This document shows, piece after piece, positions 8,668 through 15,178 of a stretch of 17,730 nt of DNA. The DNA is from Acidimicrobiia bacterium. GTDB lineage: Bacteria > Actinomycetota > Acidimicrobiia > IMCC26256 > JAENVU01. Under the pieces are notes generated by a model, which ran no database searches, was not told where the DNA came from, and worked only from the letters and a program-made list of their open reading frames with translations. The stretch is from the NCBI GenBank assembly GCA_017882945.1, contig JADGON010000130.1, positions 1 through 17,730 of the forward strand. The letters are read 5' to 3'. A program made the position numbers and the translations under genes. Positions within the stretch are counted from its first letter, which is position 1. Each line of letters opens with the position of its first letter.

Positions 8668-8762
8668 TCATGGACGGCGACGCAACGATCTGAGCGAGAA
8701 CCCGGACGTCGACTTGGTCCGGTGCGGTCCGACTCAGCTCCACGCAACCGCGCCGACGGCGG

Positions 8763-9218
8763 TCAGTCGTCCGCGCTGATGTCGGTGTTGTAGGCCTCGT
8801 AGACGAGATCGACACCACGATGGCGGTGCAACGACAGACCGCCGATCAGCCCGACAAGCGCCGCTCGGCTCGCGGCCACGCCGCTCTCGTCGGCGACGCG
8901 TTCGAGGGCCGTCGCCGCCGAGCCCAACTTGTCGGCGAGCTCGACATGCTCACGACGCAACCTCTCGATTGCGTGGGCGAGTCGGGGTTCCTGGTCCATG
9001 ATCTCGTCGAAGAGCCCGCCCTCTGCTTCGGCCAAGCGGATGTGGTCGCCCCACTCGGCAAGCAACGTCTCGAGGGTGGCCGCCGATCGAGCACGCCAAG
9101 CGTCGACCCGCCCCGGCGCGGGCGCAGTCACGGCCGCCTCGAGCTCATCGACCGCAGCCCAGAGCCGCTCGCGCGTTGGACCGGCCGCAGCAAGCGCAGG
9201 TGTGATCTCGTCCGTCAT
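8763..9218 (-). CDS. Hemerythrin-like four-helix protein
   Basis: A 151-residue, almost wholly helical, acidic protein resembling hemerythrin/HHE cation-binding domains, which bind a non-heme di-iron site and sense or handle oxygen or nitric oxide. Candidate ligands are His59, Glu64 or Glu66, His91, His131, His133 and Asp137. The second helix pair has HVEL at 91-94 where HxxxH would be expected, so the ligand set looks incomplete or shifted and metal binding is uncertain. The start is good: GGGAGG lies about six bases upstream of the ATG at 9218. It converges with the hydroxylase-like gene, 95 bases away, where a weak ACCGC/GCGGT stem at 8747-8763 overlaps this stop. No operon partner is visible. 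Confidence 0.7.
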   Translation of the reverse strand: MTDEITPALAAAGPTRERLWAAVDELEAAVTAPAPGRVDAWRARSAATLETLLAEWGDHIRLAEAEGGLFDEIMDQEPRLAHAIERLRREHVELADKLGSAATALERVADESGVAASRAALVGLIGGLSLHRHRGVDLVYEAYNTDISADD

Positions 9219-9331
9219 CAGATCCTCCCGGCCAGTCTCTCCCGGCCCTGCATGCGCGCGCCAAGTGCCGATCGCCCGGTCACGGATGGCGCGATCCGTC
9301 GCGGCCCGCTCTCAGGCGATCGCGATGGTAA

Positions 9332-9345
9332 CGGAGCGCGCTCCG
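9332..9345. repeat. 14-base perfect palindrome upstream of the hemerythrin-like gene
   Basis: CGGAGCGCGCTCCG is its own reverse complement and lies about 115 bases upstream of the hemerythrin-like start at 9218. Shorter GCGAT/ATCGC arms flank it. It could be an operator or a hairpin in the leader; there is no evidence to choose. Confidence 0.4.
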
Positions 9346-9384
9346 ATCGCTCGTGGCCGGAGGTGCGCTCGGCGCTGCGCAGCC

Positions 9385-9413
9385 TTGTCCCCCGGTTTGT
9401 CCGTGAGTTTGTC
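9385..9413. promoter_or_regulatory. Three TTGTC repeats with exact 12-base period
   Basis: TTGTC occurs at 9385-9389, 9397-9401 and 9409-9413, each 12 bases after the last, close to one helical turn. The array lies about 170-195 bases upstream of the hemerythrin-like start (reading GACAA on that strand). It may be a cooperative regulator-binding array; no known regulator is matched. Confidence 0.35.
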
Positions 9414-9473
9414 TGAGGCGCCCACGCTCTGTTCGCCACGGGTTGTATCTGCGTGAGCTGCCGGCTCCGGGGT

Positions 9474-9493
9474 GACGGGTGATGAAACCCGTC
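9474..9493 (-). terminator. Hairpin after the 67-residue SH3-like gene
   Basis: GACGGGT (9474-9480) and ACCCGTC (9487-9493) form a perfect 7-base stem with a 6-base loop. CCGG at 9467-9470 and 9494-9497 could extend it past a small bulge. It lies nine bases beyond the stop of the minus-strand gene at 9503, as a terminator would, though without a T-run. Confidence 0.55.
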
Positions 9494-9502
9494 CCGGCGA
9501 CG

Positions 9503-9706
9503 TCAGGTCGCGATGCGCACCTCGCCCGAGGCGAACTCGACCGGCAGCAGGTACCCGTCCGACGTGCGCCGGACGCGGTATCCAGCATGCGTTCCGGAAG
9601 CGATCTGAAAGCCAGGCCCCCAGGACCGGCAGAACCGGTTACGAACCTCGACCGAAGTGCCGGCCGAGATGCCCCCTCGGGGCTCCTGACGCTGGGAATC
9701 TTGCAT
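9503..9706 (-). CDS. Small SH3-like domain protein, copy 1
   Basis: A 67-residue protein of unknown function. After a short polar N-terminus, residues 16-67 form one compact beta-rich domain with the pattern GTSVEVRN, SWGPGF, GYRVRR, SDGYLLPVEF and EVR. This looks like a small SH3- or Tudor-like barrel, an inference from pattern only. The start is supported by AAGGA five bases before the ATG at 9706, and the gene ends just before a hairpin. A paralogue with 27 of 52 identical residues in this domain is encoded at 17533-17721 on the same strand, strong evidence that both are real genes. There is no signal peptide or membrane segment. Confidence 0.75.
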   Translation of the reverse strand: MQDSQRQEPRGGISAGTSVEVRNRFCRSWGPGFQIASGTHAGYRVRRTSDGYLLPVEFASGEVRIAT

Positions 9707-9715
9707 GGCGATCCT

Positions 9716-9883
9716 TCACTGTCGTCGTTCTCTCGGGGAGGCTTCGGCTCGGGTGCGCCTCGCCCCGTCAGGTTGAGCGAGCCACAACTCGGCGAGGACG
9801 CCGCCGGTCGCACGGTCGGCGCAGCCTTGGCCGTTGTTGTCGCAGTGCATGAGCATGGGGATGCAGGCGTACGGTGGCGCCAT
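9716..9883 (-). CDS. Possible small upstream ORF (55 residues)
   Basis: A short frame whose stop lies nine bases before the start of the SH3-like gene, overlapping that gene's Shine-Dalgarno as a coupled pair would. Its middle (MHCDNNGQGCADRATGGVLAELWL) has two cysteines and strongly G/C-biased third positions; the C-terminal 20 residues are arginine-rich and look less coding. No ribosome site is visible at the first ATG, and an internal ATG about ten codons in is an alternative. No family is recognised. It cannot coexist easily with the plus-strand ORF that starts at the same CATG. Confidence 0.3.
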   Translation of the reverse strand: MAPPYACIPMLMHCDNNGQGCADRATGGVLAELWLAQPDGARRTRAEASPRERRQ

Positions 9884-10121
9884 GCCGACGACGCCGAACC
9901 CAGATGAGATCTCCGAGCCGCGCGAAGCCAGGCAGCGGCGAGTCGCATCCCGGATGAACACCGTAGCCGACGCCCAGCGGCTGGAACGGGGTCGCGTGCC
10001 CCGCCCGATGTTCGGGAGACCAACCGTGGACACCATCGAGATCCCCGAACCCGACCCGACTGCCGGCTCCGGCACCGCCCGTCGGGGTCGGTGCGGCGCG
10101 CCTGCAAGGCTCAGCGTATGA
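9882..10121 (+). CDS. Possible small disordered protein ahead of the binding lipoprotein
   Basis: A 79-residue frame, rich in Pro, Arg, Asp and Glu, with G/C-biased third positions, whose TGA overlaps the lipoprotein ATG by four bases (ATGA), the same junction style seen elsewhere in this window. Against it: no ribosome site precedes the ATG, no domain is recognisable, and it would occupy the likely promoter region of the lipoprotein gene. A chance frame is quite possible. Confidence 0.3.
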   Translation: MPTTPNPDEISEPREARQRRVASRMNTVADAQRLERGRVPRPMFGRPTVDTIEIPEPDPTAGSGTARRGRCGAPARLSV

Positions 10122-11527
10122 CCACACGCCGCCGGACGGCCCCGCTCACAACGTTCGGCCTCATCTGCGTCCTGCTCTTCGCCGCCTGCAGCGGAAGCGG
10201 GTCGGAGAGCGCGGCGAAGGCGAAGCCCGCGAGCTCGGAGACCTGTTCCCCCGACGCGCTTCGCCACGCTCACAAGCCGGTCAACATCACGATGTGGCAC
10301 CAGATGGCGTCGAACAACGGGCGCGTGTTCGCGTCGATCGTCGACGGGTTCAACCGCTCACAGAGTGACGTGCACGTGAAGCTGGTCGACCAGTCGGCGG
10401 AGATCAGCTCACTGCCGAAGTTCCGAGCCGGGCTCATCTCCGGTGACGTCCCCGATGTGGTGCAGCTGGAAGAGACGGCGCTGCAGACGATGATCGACAG
10501 CAAAGCGACGGTGCCGGTCCAGGCGTGCGTCGACGCGGATCACTACTCGCTTGCGGACTTCCTGCCCAAGGTCACCGGCTACTACACGGTGCAGGGCGTG
10601 CTGCGATCGATGCCGTACAACCCGTCCAACCCGATTCTCTTCTACGACAAGAACAAGTTCGCGAAGGCCGGCCTCGATCCGAACCGTCCCCCGCAGACGC
10701 TCGCGGAGGTACGGGCGTACTCCGAGAAGATCGTCGCCAGCGGCGCGGCCAAGCACGGCATCGCGCTGCGCATCGCGGAGTTCTTCACCGAGTTCTGGTC
10801 TTCGAAGAACGGGCAGGTGTACGCCAACCACGGCAACGGCCGCCTTCAGCGCGCGACGGAAGCGCGCCTCGACAACCCGACCGAACGGGCGGTCTGGACG
10901 TGGTGGCGCGACATGGTGCGCGACGGGCTCGCGTTGAACACCGGGAGAGACGTCGGCGGCGCGACGCATCTGCTCGCCATCGGGACCGGTGACGCCGCGA
11001 TGACCATCGAAGGGTCGGGCGTGCTCGGCCCGATCGTGAACGTGCTCGAGAGTGGGCAGTACCCGGGGGTCAAGGTCGGGACCGGGCCCCTTCCCGGTGT
11101 GCGTCCCGGCGGGGGCGTGCAGACGGCCGAGGGCTCGTTGTACATCGTCAAGCGTTCGGACGCGGCGCATCGGGCGGCGGCGTGGCGCTTCATCAAGTAC
11201 CTCGTCGCGCCCGAACAGATGATCCGACTGCACCTCGAGACCGGCTACGTTCCGATCCGCAAGTCCGTAGCCGATTCGCCCGCGGTCCAGGCGCGCTGGG
11301 CGCGGGAACCCGCGTACCGCACCTCCTACGATCAGCTGCTGAGCGGGCCGACGACCCTCGCCACGACCGGGCCGGTCATCGGGGACTTCGCAGGGGTCCG
11401 TTCCGCCGTCGTCGACGGGATCACCTCCATGCTCACCCAAGGGACGTCGCCGCGCGCTGCGCTCGCCACCACCCAGCGAAAGGCCGACGCGGTGATCCGC
11501 GACTACAACAAACGCGTCACGGGCTGA
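10118..11527 (+). CDS. UgpB-like ABC transporter substrate-binding lipoprotein
   Basis: A 469-residue extracellular solute-binding protein of family 1, the group that includes UgpB and sugar-binding proteins. It would be anchored outside the membrane and deliver its ligand to an ABC importer. The first 24 residues form a lipoprotein signal: Arg-rich start, hydrophobic core and lipobox FAAC with the lipidated Cys24. The mature protein begins after a Ser/Ala/Lys-rich linker, then ITMWHQM, a typical first beta strand. Later come SGDVPDVVQLEE, MPYNPSNPILFYDKNKF, GDAAMTIEGSG, GGGVQTAEGSLYIV and FIKYLVAPEQ, all usual for the family. The ATG at 10118 is preferred over an upstream GTG at 10091 because it gives a proper signal peptide. 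No permease or ATPase gene is adjacent, so it is an orphan. The ligand (sugar or glycerol-3-phosphate ester) is unknown. Confidence 0.92.
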   Translation: MTTRRRTAPLTTFGLICVLLFAACSGSGSESAAKAKPASSETCSPDALRHAHKPVNITMWHQMASNNGRVFASIVDGFNRSQSDVHVKLVDQSAEISSLPKFRAGLISGDVPDVVQLEETALQTMIDSKATVPVQACVDADHYSLADFLPKVTGYYTVQGVLRSMPYNPSNPILFYDKNKFAKAGLDPNRPPQTLAEVRAYSEKIVASGAAKHGIALRIAEFFTEFWSSKNGQVYANHGNGRLQRATEARLDNPTERAVWTWWRDMVRDGLALNTGRDVGGATHLLAIGTGDAAMTIEGSGVLGPIVNVLESGQYPGVKVGTGPLPGVRPGGGVQTAEGSLYIVKRSDAAHRAAAWRFIKYLVAPEQMIRLHLETGYVPIRKSVADSPAVQARWAREPAYRTSYDQLLSGPTTLATTGPVIGDFAGVRSAVVDGITSMLTQGTSPRAALATTQRKADAVIRDYNKRVTG

Positions 11528-11539
11528 GGGGTCAGGACT

Positions 11540-11587
11540 TCGGGGGGCACTCAGTGCCGTCTCGGGAGCAGTTCCGACGACCCCCGA
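11540..11587. terminator. Hairpin between convergent genes
   Basis: TCGGGGG at 11540-11546 can pair with CCCCCGA at 11581-11587 across a 34-base loop that contains a second small stem, GGCAC/GTGCC at 11546-11558 (sharing one base). It lies between the lipoprotein stop (11527) and the stop of the minus-strand gene at 11619, so it could end both transcripts. Confidence 0.35.
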
Positions 11588-11618
11588 GCGCGAGGGCACG
11601 CCCGCGTGAGGGCCGGCT

Positions 11619-12515
11619 TCAGCGATCGATCGGTCCCGGCAAGAGGAACGGGTAGGCGCGGCGCCGTATGTGGCGCTGCCACCAGCGGTCGGCGCGTCGG
11701 AGCCGGAGGAGCGCTTCCCAGGTGCGGGCGTCGGAGCGATAGAAACGCTCGATCTCCTGCCGGTCGATGGGTGGCTCTGCGTAACGGTTGGCGAGCGCAA
11801 TCGCCGGGTCGATGACCGCGTCGAGCCGCTCTTTGAGCAGGTTGCCGATCATGTCGACCAGCACGTAGCGCGGCTCGTGGAAGTGCGCCACGATGCCCGG
11901 CGCGACCGCGCGCCGGACGATGGTGCGGACGGGCGCCGGCAATGGCCGGACCAGGAGGCCGAGGTCCAGACGGGTTCGGCCCTCTGAGTCATTCAGCATC
12001 GGTGTCGTCACGTCGAAGTAGCGCAGACGACCGTCGACGAACGCCCAGTTCGCGACCTGACCGTCGAGCCCGACCGCTACGTCGACCGCGTTGGCAATCA
12101 CGCTGATGATGTCGGCGAGAACCCGGCTGCCGGTCCCGGGGTCGGCGCGCAGCAGGTTCGGGACCAACGTGTCGTCGTCGAGCACCGGTTGGATCACATA
12201 CGCGGCGACGCTCCCACCGAAGGCGACGGTGCGCCATTCCGAGGTGAGTACGTTCACCTCGCGCTGCCTGAGCTCCTCGATGTACGCGGCGATGGTGGCG
12301 CCATAGGCCGCGGCACGCGCGGTACCGGGGAATACCGGGAGTCGCTTGCAGGCGACCCGTGGTTCGTCCGGTGGCCATCCCAGCACCAGGGTGATCTCGC
12401 CGTAGCCGAGCACGCGCAGCCTGCTCAGGTCGCCCGACTCGAGCGCGTTCCAGACCTGGCGCTCCAACATCGCCAGCTCCGAGTCGGTGATCATCGGCTC
12501 GGCCACCGGGTTCAC
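11619..12515 (-). CDS. Kinase-like protein resembling the DUF6206 family
   Basis: A 298-residue protein with traces of a protein kinase/aminoglycoside phosphotransferase fold. Visible parts are a glycine loop-like LGYGEITLVL at 36-45, a lysine in ACKRLP (Lys57), a catalytic loop-like GLDGQVANW at 149-157 and a metal-binding-type Asp168 in FDVTTP. These could bind nucleotide and phosphorylate a small molecule, but the loop lacks the usual HxD/HGD pattern, so activity is uncertain. I recall this pattern from proteins grouped as DUF6206; that assignment is from memory. It is the last gene of an operon. The GTG at 12515 overlaps the aminotransferase stop by four bases (GTGA) and is chosen on that ground; an ATG at 12494 (291 residues) is the alternative. 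Neither has a clear ribosome site. The C-terminal 30 residues are very basic. Confidence 0.75.
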   Translation of the reverse strand: MNPVAEPMITDSELAMLERQVWNALESGDLSRLRVLGYGEITLVLGWPPDEPRVACKRLPVFPGTARAAAYGATIAAYIEELRQREVNVLTSEWRTVAFGGSVAAYVIQPVLDDDTLVPNLLRADPGTGSRVLADIISVIANAVDVAVGLDGQVANWAFVDGRLRYFDVTTPMLNDSEGRTRLDLGLLVRPLPAPVRTIVRRAVAPGIVAHFHEPRYVLVDMIGNLLKERLDAVIDPAIALANRYAEPPIDRQEIERFYRSDARTWEALLRLRRADRWWQRHIRRRAYPFLLPGPIDR

Positions 12516-13729
12516 TCGGGCGTCAGCGCGGCGCGGGTGGTGGCGAGCAGCCAGGTGACCTCGTCGTCGGTGATGACGAGCGGCGGGAGCAGCTGCAGCA
12601 CCGATCGGTCGTTGTTGGCGAACAGGGCGAACACTCCCGCGTGGATGAGCCGTTGGGCCGCGAGGATCCCGCCGGCGGGATCCTCGAAGCGAAGCCCCAT
12701 GAACAGGCCACGCCGGCGGATCTCGGCACCGATCCCATCGAGTCCCACTTCCAGCTGCCGACCGACGCCTTCGACCCGCTCGAGGAAGCCCGGCTCTTCG
12801 ATGATGTCCAACACGGTGAGCGCGGCGACGCAACCGAGCTCGGCGCCGCCGAACGTCGAGATGTGCACGAACGGGTGCCGGTCGAACAAGGCGTGGAGCT
12901 CAGCCGTCATCAGGGTCGCGGTGATCGGGTAGACGCCGCCCGAAAGGCCCTTGCCGGTGACCACGATGTCGGGCTCGACGTCTTCCTGGGTGTGGAACCA
13001 GACGGAGCCGGTGCGACCGAGGCCCGTCTGGACCTCGTCGATGATGAAGACGACACCGAGGTCACGACAGAGCGCCTCGACCTCACGGAGATAGCCAGGC
13101 GGGGGAAGCGGCATACCGAGGGTGGCCGGGATCGGCTCGAGGATGACGGCTGCGGTCTCGTCGCCGACGGCTGCCGCCATCGCGTCGAGATCCCCGAAGG
13201 GAACTTGGGTGAAGCCGGGGAGGTTGGGCCCGAACGGGTCGCGGTACTGCGCGTCACCGGCGGCCATGCTCAGGCCGGTGTGCCCGTGGTAGCCACCGAT
13301 CGCGGAGACGACGCCCGGCCGGCCGGTCTGAGCGCGAGCCACCTTGAGGGCGAGGTCGACGGCCTCCCCACCGCCCACTCCGAACACGACACCGGTCAGT
13401 CGGTCGCCTGTGGTCGCGGCGAGTCGCCGAGCGAGCTCGGCGCGCCAGCCCGAGACAAGGTGGTGGTTGCCGATGTCGAGCGCATCAAGGCCGCCGCGGA
13501 CTGCGGCGACGACCCGAGGATGACGGTGCCCGAGATTGAACACGCCGCCGTTGCAGTGGCAGTTCAACCACCGTCGCTCGAGGTCGAAGGCATCGTGGAA
13601 CCACGACCCCTCCCGGGCGCCCATCACAAGGTCAAGACCGAGTGCCTCGAAGGCCTCCACCTTGCCCCGGTTCACATGTCTGGCGAACTCGGCGTTGGTC
13701 TGGTTGCGGTCGTCGAACGGCTGCTGCAT
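12512..13729 (-). CDS. Class III PLP-dependent aminotransferase
   Basis: A 405-residue fold-type I pyridoxal-phosphate enzyme that would move an amino group between an omega- or alpha-amino donor and a keto acid or aldehyde. Expected features are present: NLGHRHPRV near 65-73, phosphate-binding VGGGEAVDLALK at 118-129 (GGGE in place of the common SGAE/SGTE), GGYHGHTG at 145-152, ILEPI, IIDEVQTGLGRTG with Asp231, and the Schiff-base lysine in VTGKGLSGG (Lys260). STFGGAELGCVAA at 291-303 is the subunit-interface segment. The ATG at 13729 lacks a clear ribosome site but lies ten bases after the upstream hydrolase stop. Its stop overlaps the start of the kinase-like gene. The substrate is unknown; ornithine, putrescine or amino-sugar substrates cannot be ruled in or out. 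Confidence 0.92.
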   Translation of the reverse strand: MQQPFDDRNQTNAEFARHVNRGKVEAFEALGLDLVMGAREGSWFHDAFDLERRWLNCHCNGGVFNLGHRHPRVVAAVRGGLDALDIGNHHLVSGWRAELARRLAATTGDRLTGVVFGVGGGEAVDLALKVARAQTGRPGVVSAIGGYHGHTGLSMAAGDAQYRDPFGPNLPGFTQVPFGDLDAMAAAVGDETAAVILEPIPATLGMPLPPPGYLREVEALCRDLGVVFIIDEVQTGLGRTGSVWFHTQEDVEPDIVVTGKGLSGGVYPITATLMTAELHALFDRHPFVHISTFGGAELGCVAALTVLDIIEEPGFLERVEGVGRQLEVGLDGIGAEIRRRGLFMGLRFEDPAGGILAAQRLIHAGVFALFANNDRSVLQLLPPLVITDDEVTWLLATTRAALTPE

Positions 13730-13739
13730 GGCGAGGCGA

Positions 13740-14130
13740 TCAGACCGGAGCCCGTGACGCGACCGTAGAGCACGCGTCCAGGAGCGGTTCCACGAATCGC
13801 TCCCGTACACACACCGAATGTCCGCCGTCGACCAGGTGGACCGTGGAGTGTCGGATCGATTCCGCCATCCGCAGCTGCATTGCCGGCGGGACCGAACGGT
13901 CACGAGTCGTCACGACGACAGCTGTCGGCACATCCACGTCGGTCATCCATTCGCCGGCCTGGTGCATGAGGACCGAGCGCGCGGCCTCCGCGAGCATGCG
14001 AGGGCTGTGACGGGTGAGCTCCGCGGTAGCCCACTGCACTGGTGGCCCGAGCCGCCCGTCGGCGTCACGCACGGAGCGGGGCATCGGGTCGTGCAGCCAG
14101 GTCGCAAACGGCAGCGTGGGCACCCTGGGA
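13740..14130 (-). pseudogene. 5'-truncated alpha/beta hydrolase
   Basis: The C-terminal part of an alpha/beta hydrolase remains. The cap or lid region (ATWLHDPMPRS) is followed by VPTAVVVTTRDRSVPP, whose Asp near 13901 fits the triad acid. VHLVDGGHSV carries the triad His near 13820. The core beta strands, oxyanion loop and GxSxG nucleophile elbow, which should lie upstream on this strand, are absent. The open frame runs on to a TTG at 14228, but its first part reads through unrelated DNA and into the inverted end of the miniature element at 14209, so that start is artificial. The stop lies ten bases before the aminotransferase start, so the intact gene was probably the first of the operon. 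The remnant is unlikely to be an active hydrolase. Confidence 0.7.
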
Positions 14131-14173
14131 CTCCTCGCCGAAGTCAGACATCCGTGCAAGTGAGATCGTCGCG

Positions 14174-14198
14174 CATCTCGCTGCGCAGCGAGGAGATG
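14174..14198. repeat. Strong hairpin beside the truncated hydrolase
   Basis: CTCGCTGCGCAGCGAG at 14177-14192 is a perfect 16-base palindrome, and CAT/ATG flanking bases can extend it past a 3-base bulge. It sits between the hydrolase remnant and the miniature element, in about 80 bases (14131-14208) in which I recognise nothing else. It may be a terminator or part of a decayed mobile element. Confidence 0.45.
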
Positions 14199-14208
14199 GG
14201 TCGGAGAG

Positions 14209-14313
14209 GGCACTGTTGCATTGGCCAAGCGTCGCGCCAGCCGGTGAGGGTGGCGTGATGATGTCTCGCCAGCCTCAACGCGAGGCCAGACCTACGGCCA
14301 ATGCAACAATGCC
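14209..14313. mobile_element. 105-base miniature element with IS6-type ends (MITE-like)
   Basis: The ends are GGCACTGTTGCATTGGCC (14209-14226) and the inverted GGCCAATGCAACAATGCC (14296-14313), which match at 17 of 18 positions. The GGCxCTGTTGCA core is the signature of IS6-family termini, as in IS26 (GGCACTGTTGCAAA), and the same core recurs at 16921, 17309 and 17517. The right-hand end, read inward, continues GTAGG, as does the left end of the 389-base element at 17309. The interior has no transposase remnant, only a small GCCTC/GAGGC hairpin at 14272-14286. It could move only with a transposase supplied elsewhere. The flanking 8 bases do not look duplicated. Confidence 0.7.
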
Positions 14314-14338
14314 CCGCGGATCGCTCACGCCCGGAGGA

Positions 14339-15163
14339 TCACTTCGTGGGCGTGTGGGCGTCAGGCTCCGGGAGAGCGGGCGACCGCTCGATCTTGAGTG
14401 AGCGCCAGTGAAGGGTGGTCACCAAGACCGCGGGGAGCCCGATCACGATCGTTGCCCCGGCGAGCGCGTCGGCCCGTGGGGCCACTGTGGGGTCGTGGTT
14501 GAACCGCGCCACGACGAACGCCGTCACCGCCATCAACAACACTTGGCCCACATACGCGCCGATCGCTGGAACCCGCGGGTGATCGCGCAACCGAGCGACT
14601 CCCCGCGCCGGCTCGCGGCGCGCGAGCAGGGTGAGCGTCCCGATGAGGATCGCCGACGTCGCGGCGAAGCCCAGTTGACTCGCGAGTGGTAGCCCGAACC
14701 AGAAACCCGGACCGTCGTACCGGAAGAGCTCGCCGAGGAAGAAGTGGGCGCCAAGGCGGCTCACCGGATCGACGATCCACAGCGCCCACACTGCGAGCAT
14801 CACTCCGGTGAGGTACTCGAGCACCGGCATCTCTGCGCGCGTCCGGTAGGGGCCGGACACCACGAGCCGGCCGGTGCCGAAGGCGAAGTACGCCATGAAG
14901 GTGTACGAGAGAGGAACCATCAACGGCACGTCCCCCACGAACAGCTCGTCGCCGCGCAGCTGTTTCTGGAACGTGTACCGCGTGTAGGGAATGCCGAAGT
15001 GCACGGAGCCGTTCTCGGCAAGCGTCCCGACCGTCACCGCGATCAATGAGTAGACGGCGGTGCGGCGCCAGCCGAGATCGCGCACCGCCAGCACGAGGAA
15101 CACGGCTCCGAAGAGCGTGACGTACCAGCGCCCGACCACTGTCCCCACGAGCTCGTGTGCCAT
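14339..15163 (-). CDS. CruF-like carotenoid biosynthesis membrane protein (DUF422 family)
   Basis: A 274-residue polytopic membrane protein with about seven hydrophobic helices. It resembles the DUF422/CruF family, whose known members hydrate the ends of acyclic carotenoids such as bacterioruberin and 2'-hydroxy carotenoids. The signature region is at residues 39-95: a helix ending in LAENGSVHFGIPYTRYTF, then LFVGDVPLMVPLSYTFMAYF, matching the family's conserved Glu, Gly, Tyr and Pro positions. The ATG at 15163 follows a G-rich GGGGTGG stretch; a GTG two codons earlier is an alternative. No phytoene synthase or desaturase gene lies in the window, so the pathway partner is not shown and the reaction here is inference. 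It diverges from the lipase-like lipoprotein gene, and its stop is 25 bases from the miniature element. Confidence 0.8.
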   Translation of the reverse strand: MAHELVGTVVGRWYVTLFGAVFLVLAVRDLGWRRTAVYSLIAVTVGTLAENGSVHFGIPYTRYTFQKQLRGDELFVGDVPLMVPLSYTFMAYFAFGTGRLVVSGPYRTRAEMPVLEYLTGVMLAVWALWIVDPVSRLGAHFFLGELFRYDGPGFWFGLPLASQLGFAATSAILIGTLTLLARREPARGVARLRDHPRVPAIGAYVGQVLLMAVTAFVVARFNHDPTVAPRADALAGATIVIGLPAVLVTTLHWRSLKIERSPALPEPDAHTPTK

Positions 15164-15178
15164 GCCCACCCCTGAGAT

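Noticed and set aside
9218..9439. A 73-residue minus-strand ORF whose stop overlaps the hemerythrin-like start (TGATG)
   Set aside because: It is Arg/Ser-rich, has no ribosome site or recognisable pattern and contains the repeats and palindrome described as regulatory. The overlap is probably chance.
10409..11800. A 463-residue minus-strand ORF
   Set aside because: It mirrors the UgpB-like gene and runs through the convergent intergenic region.
12641..13768. A 375-residue plus-strand ORF
   Set aside because: It is antisense to the aminotransferase, which has a full set of PLP-enzyme motifs.
14209..14228. The TTG start of the hydrolase ORF
   Set aside because: The first codons are the inverted end of the IS6-type miniature element; homology begins only near 14130.
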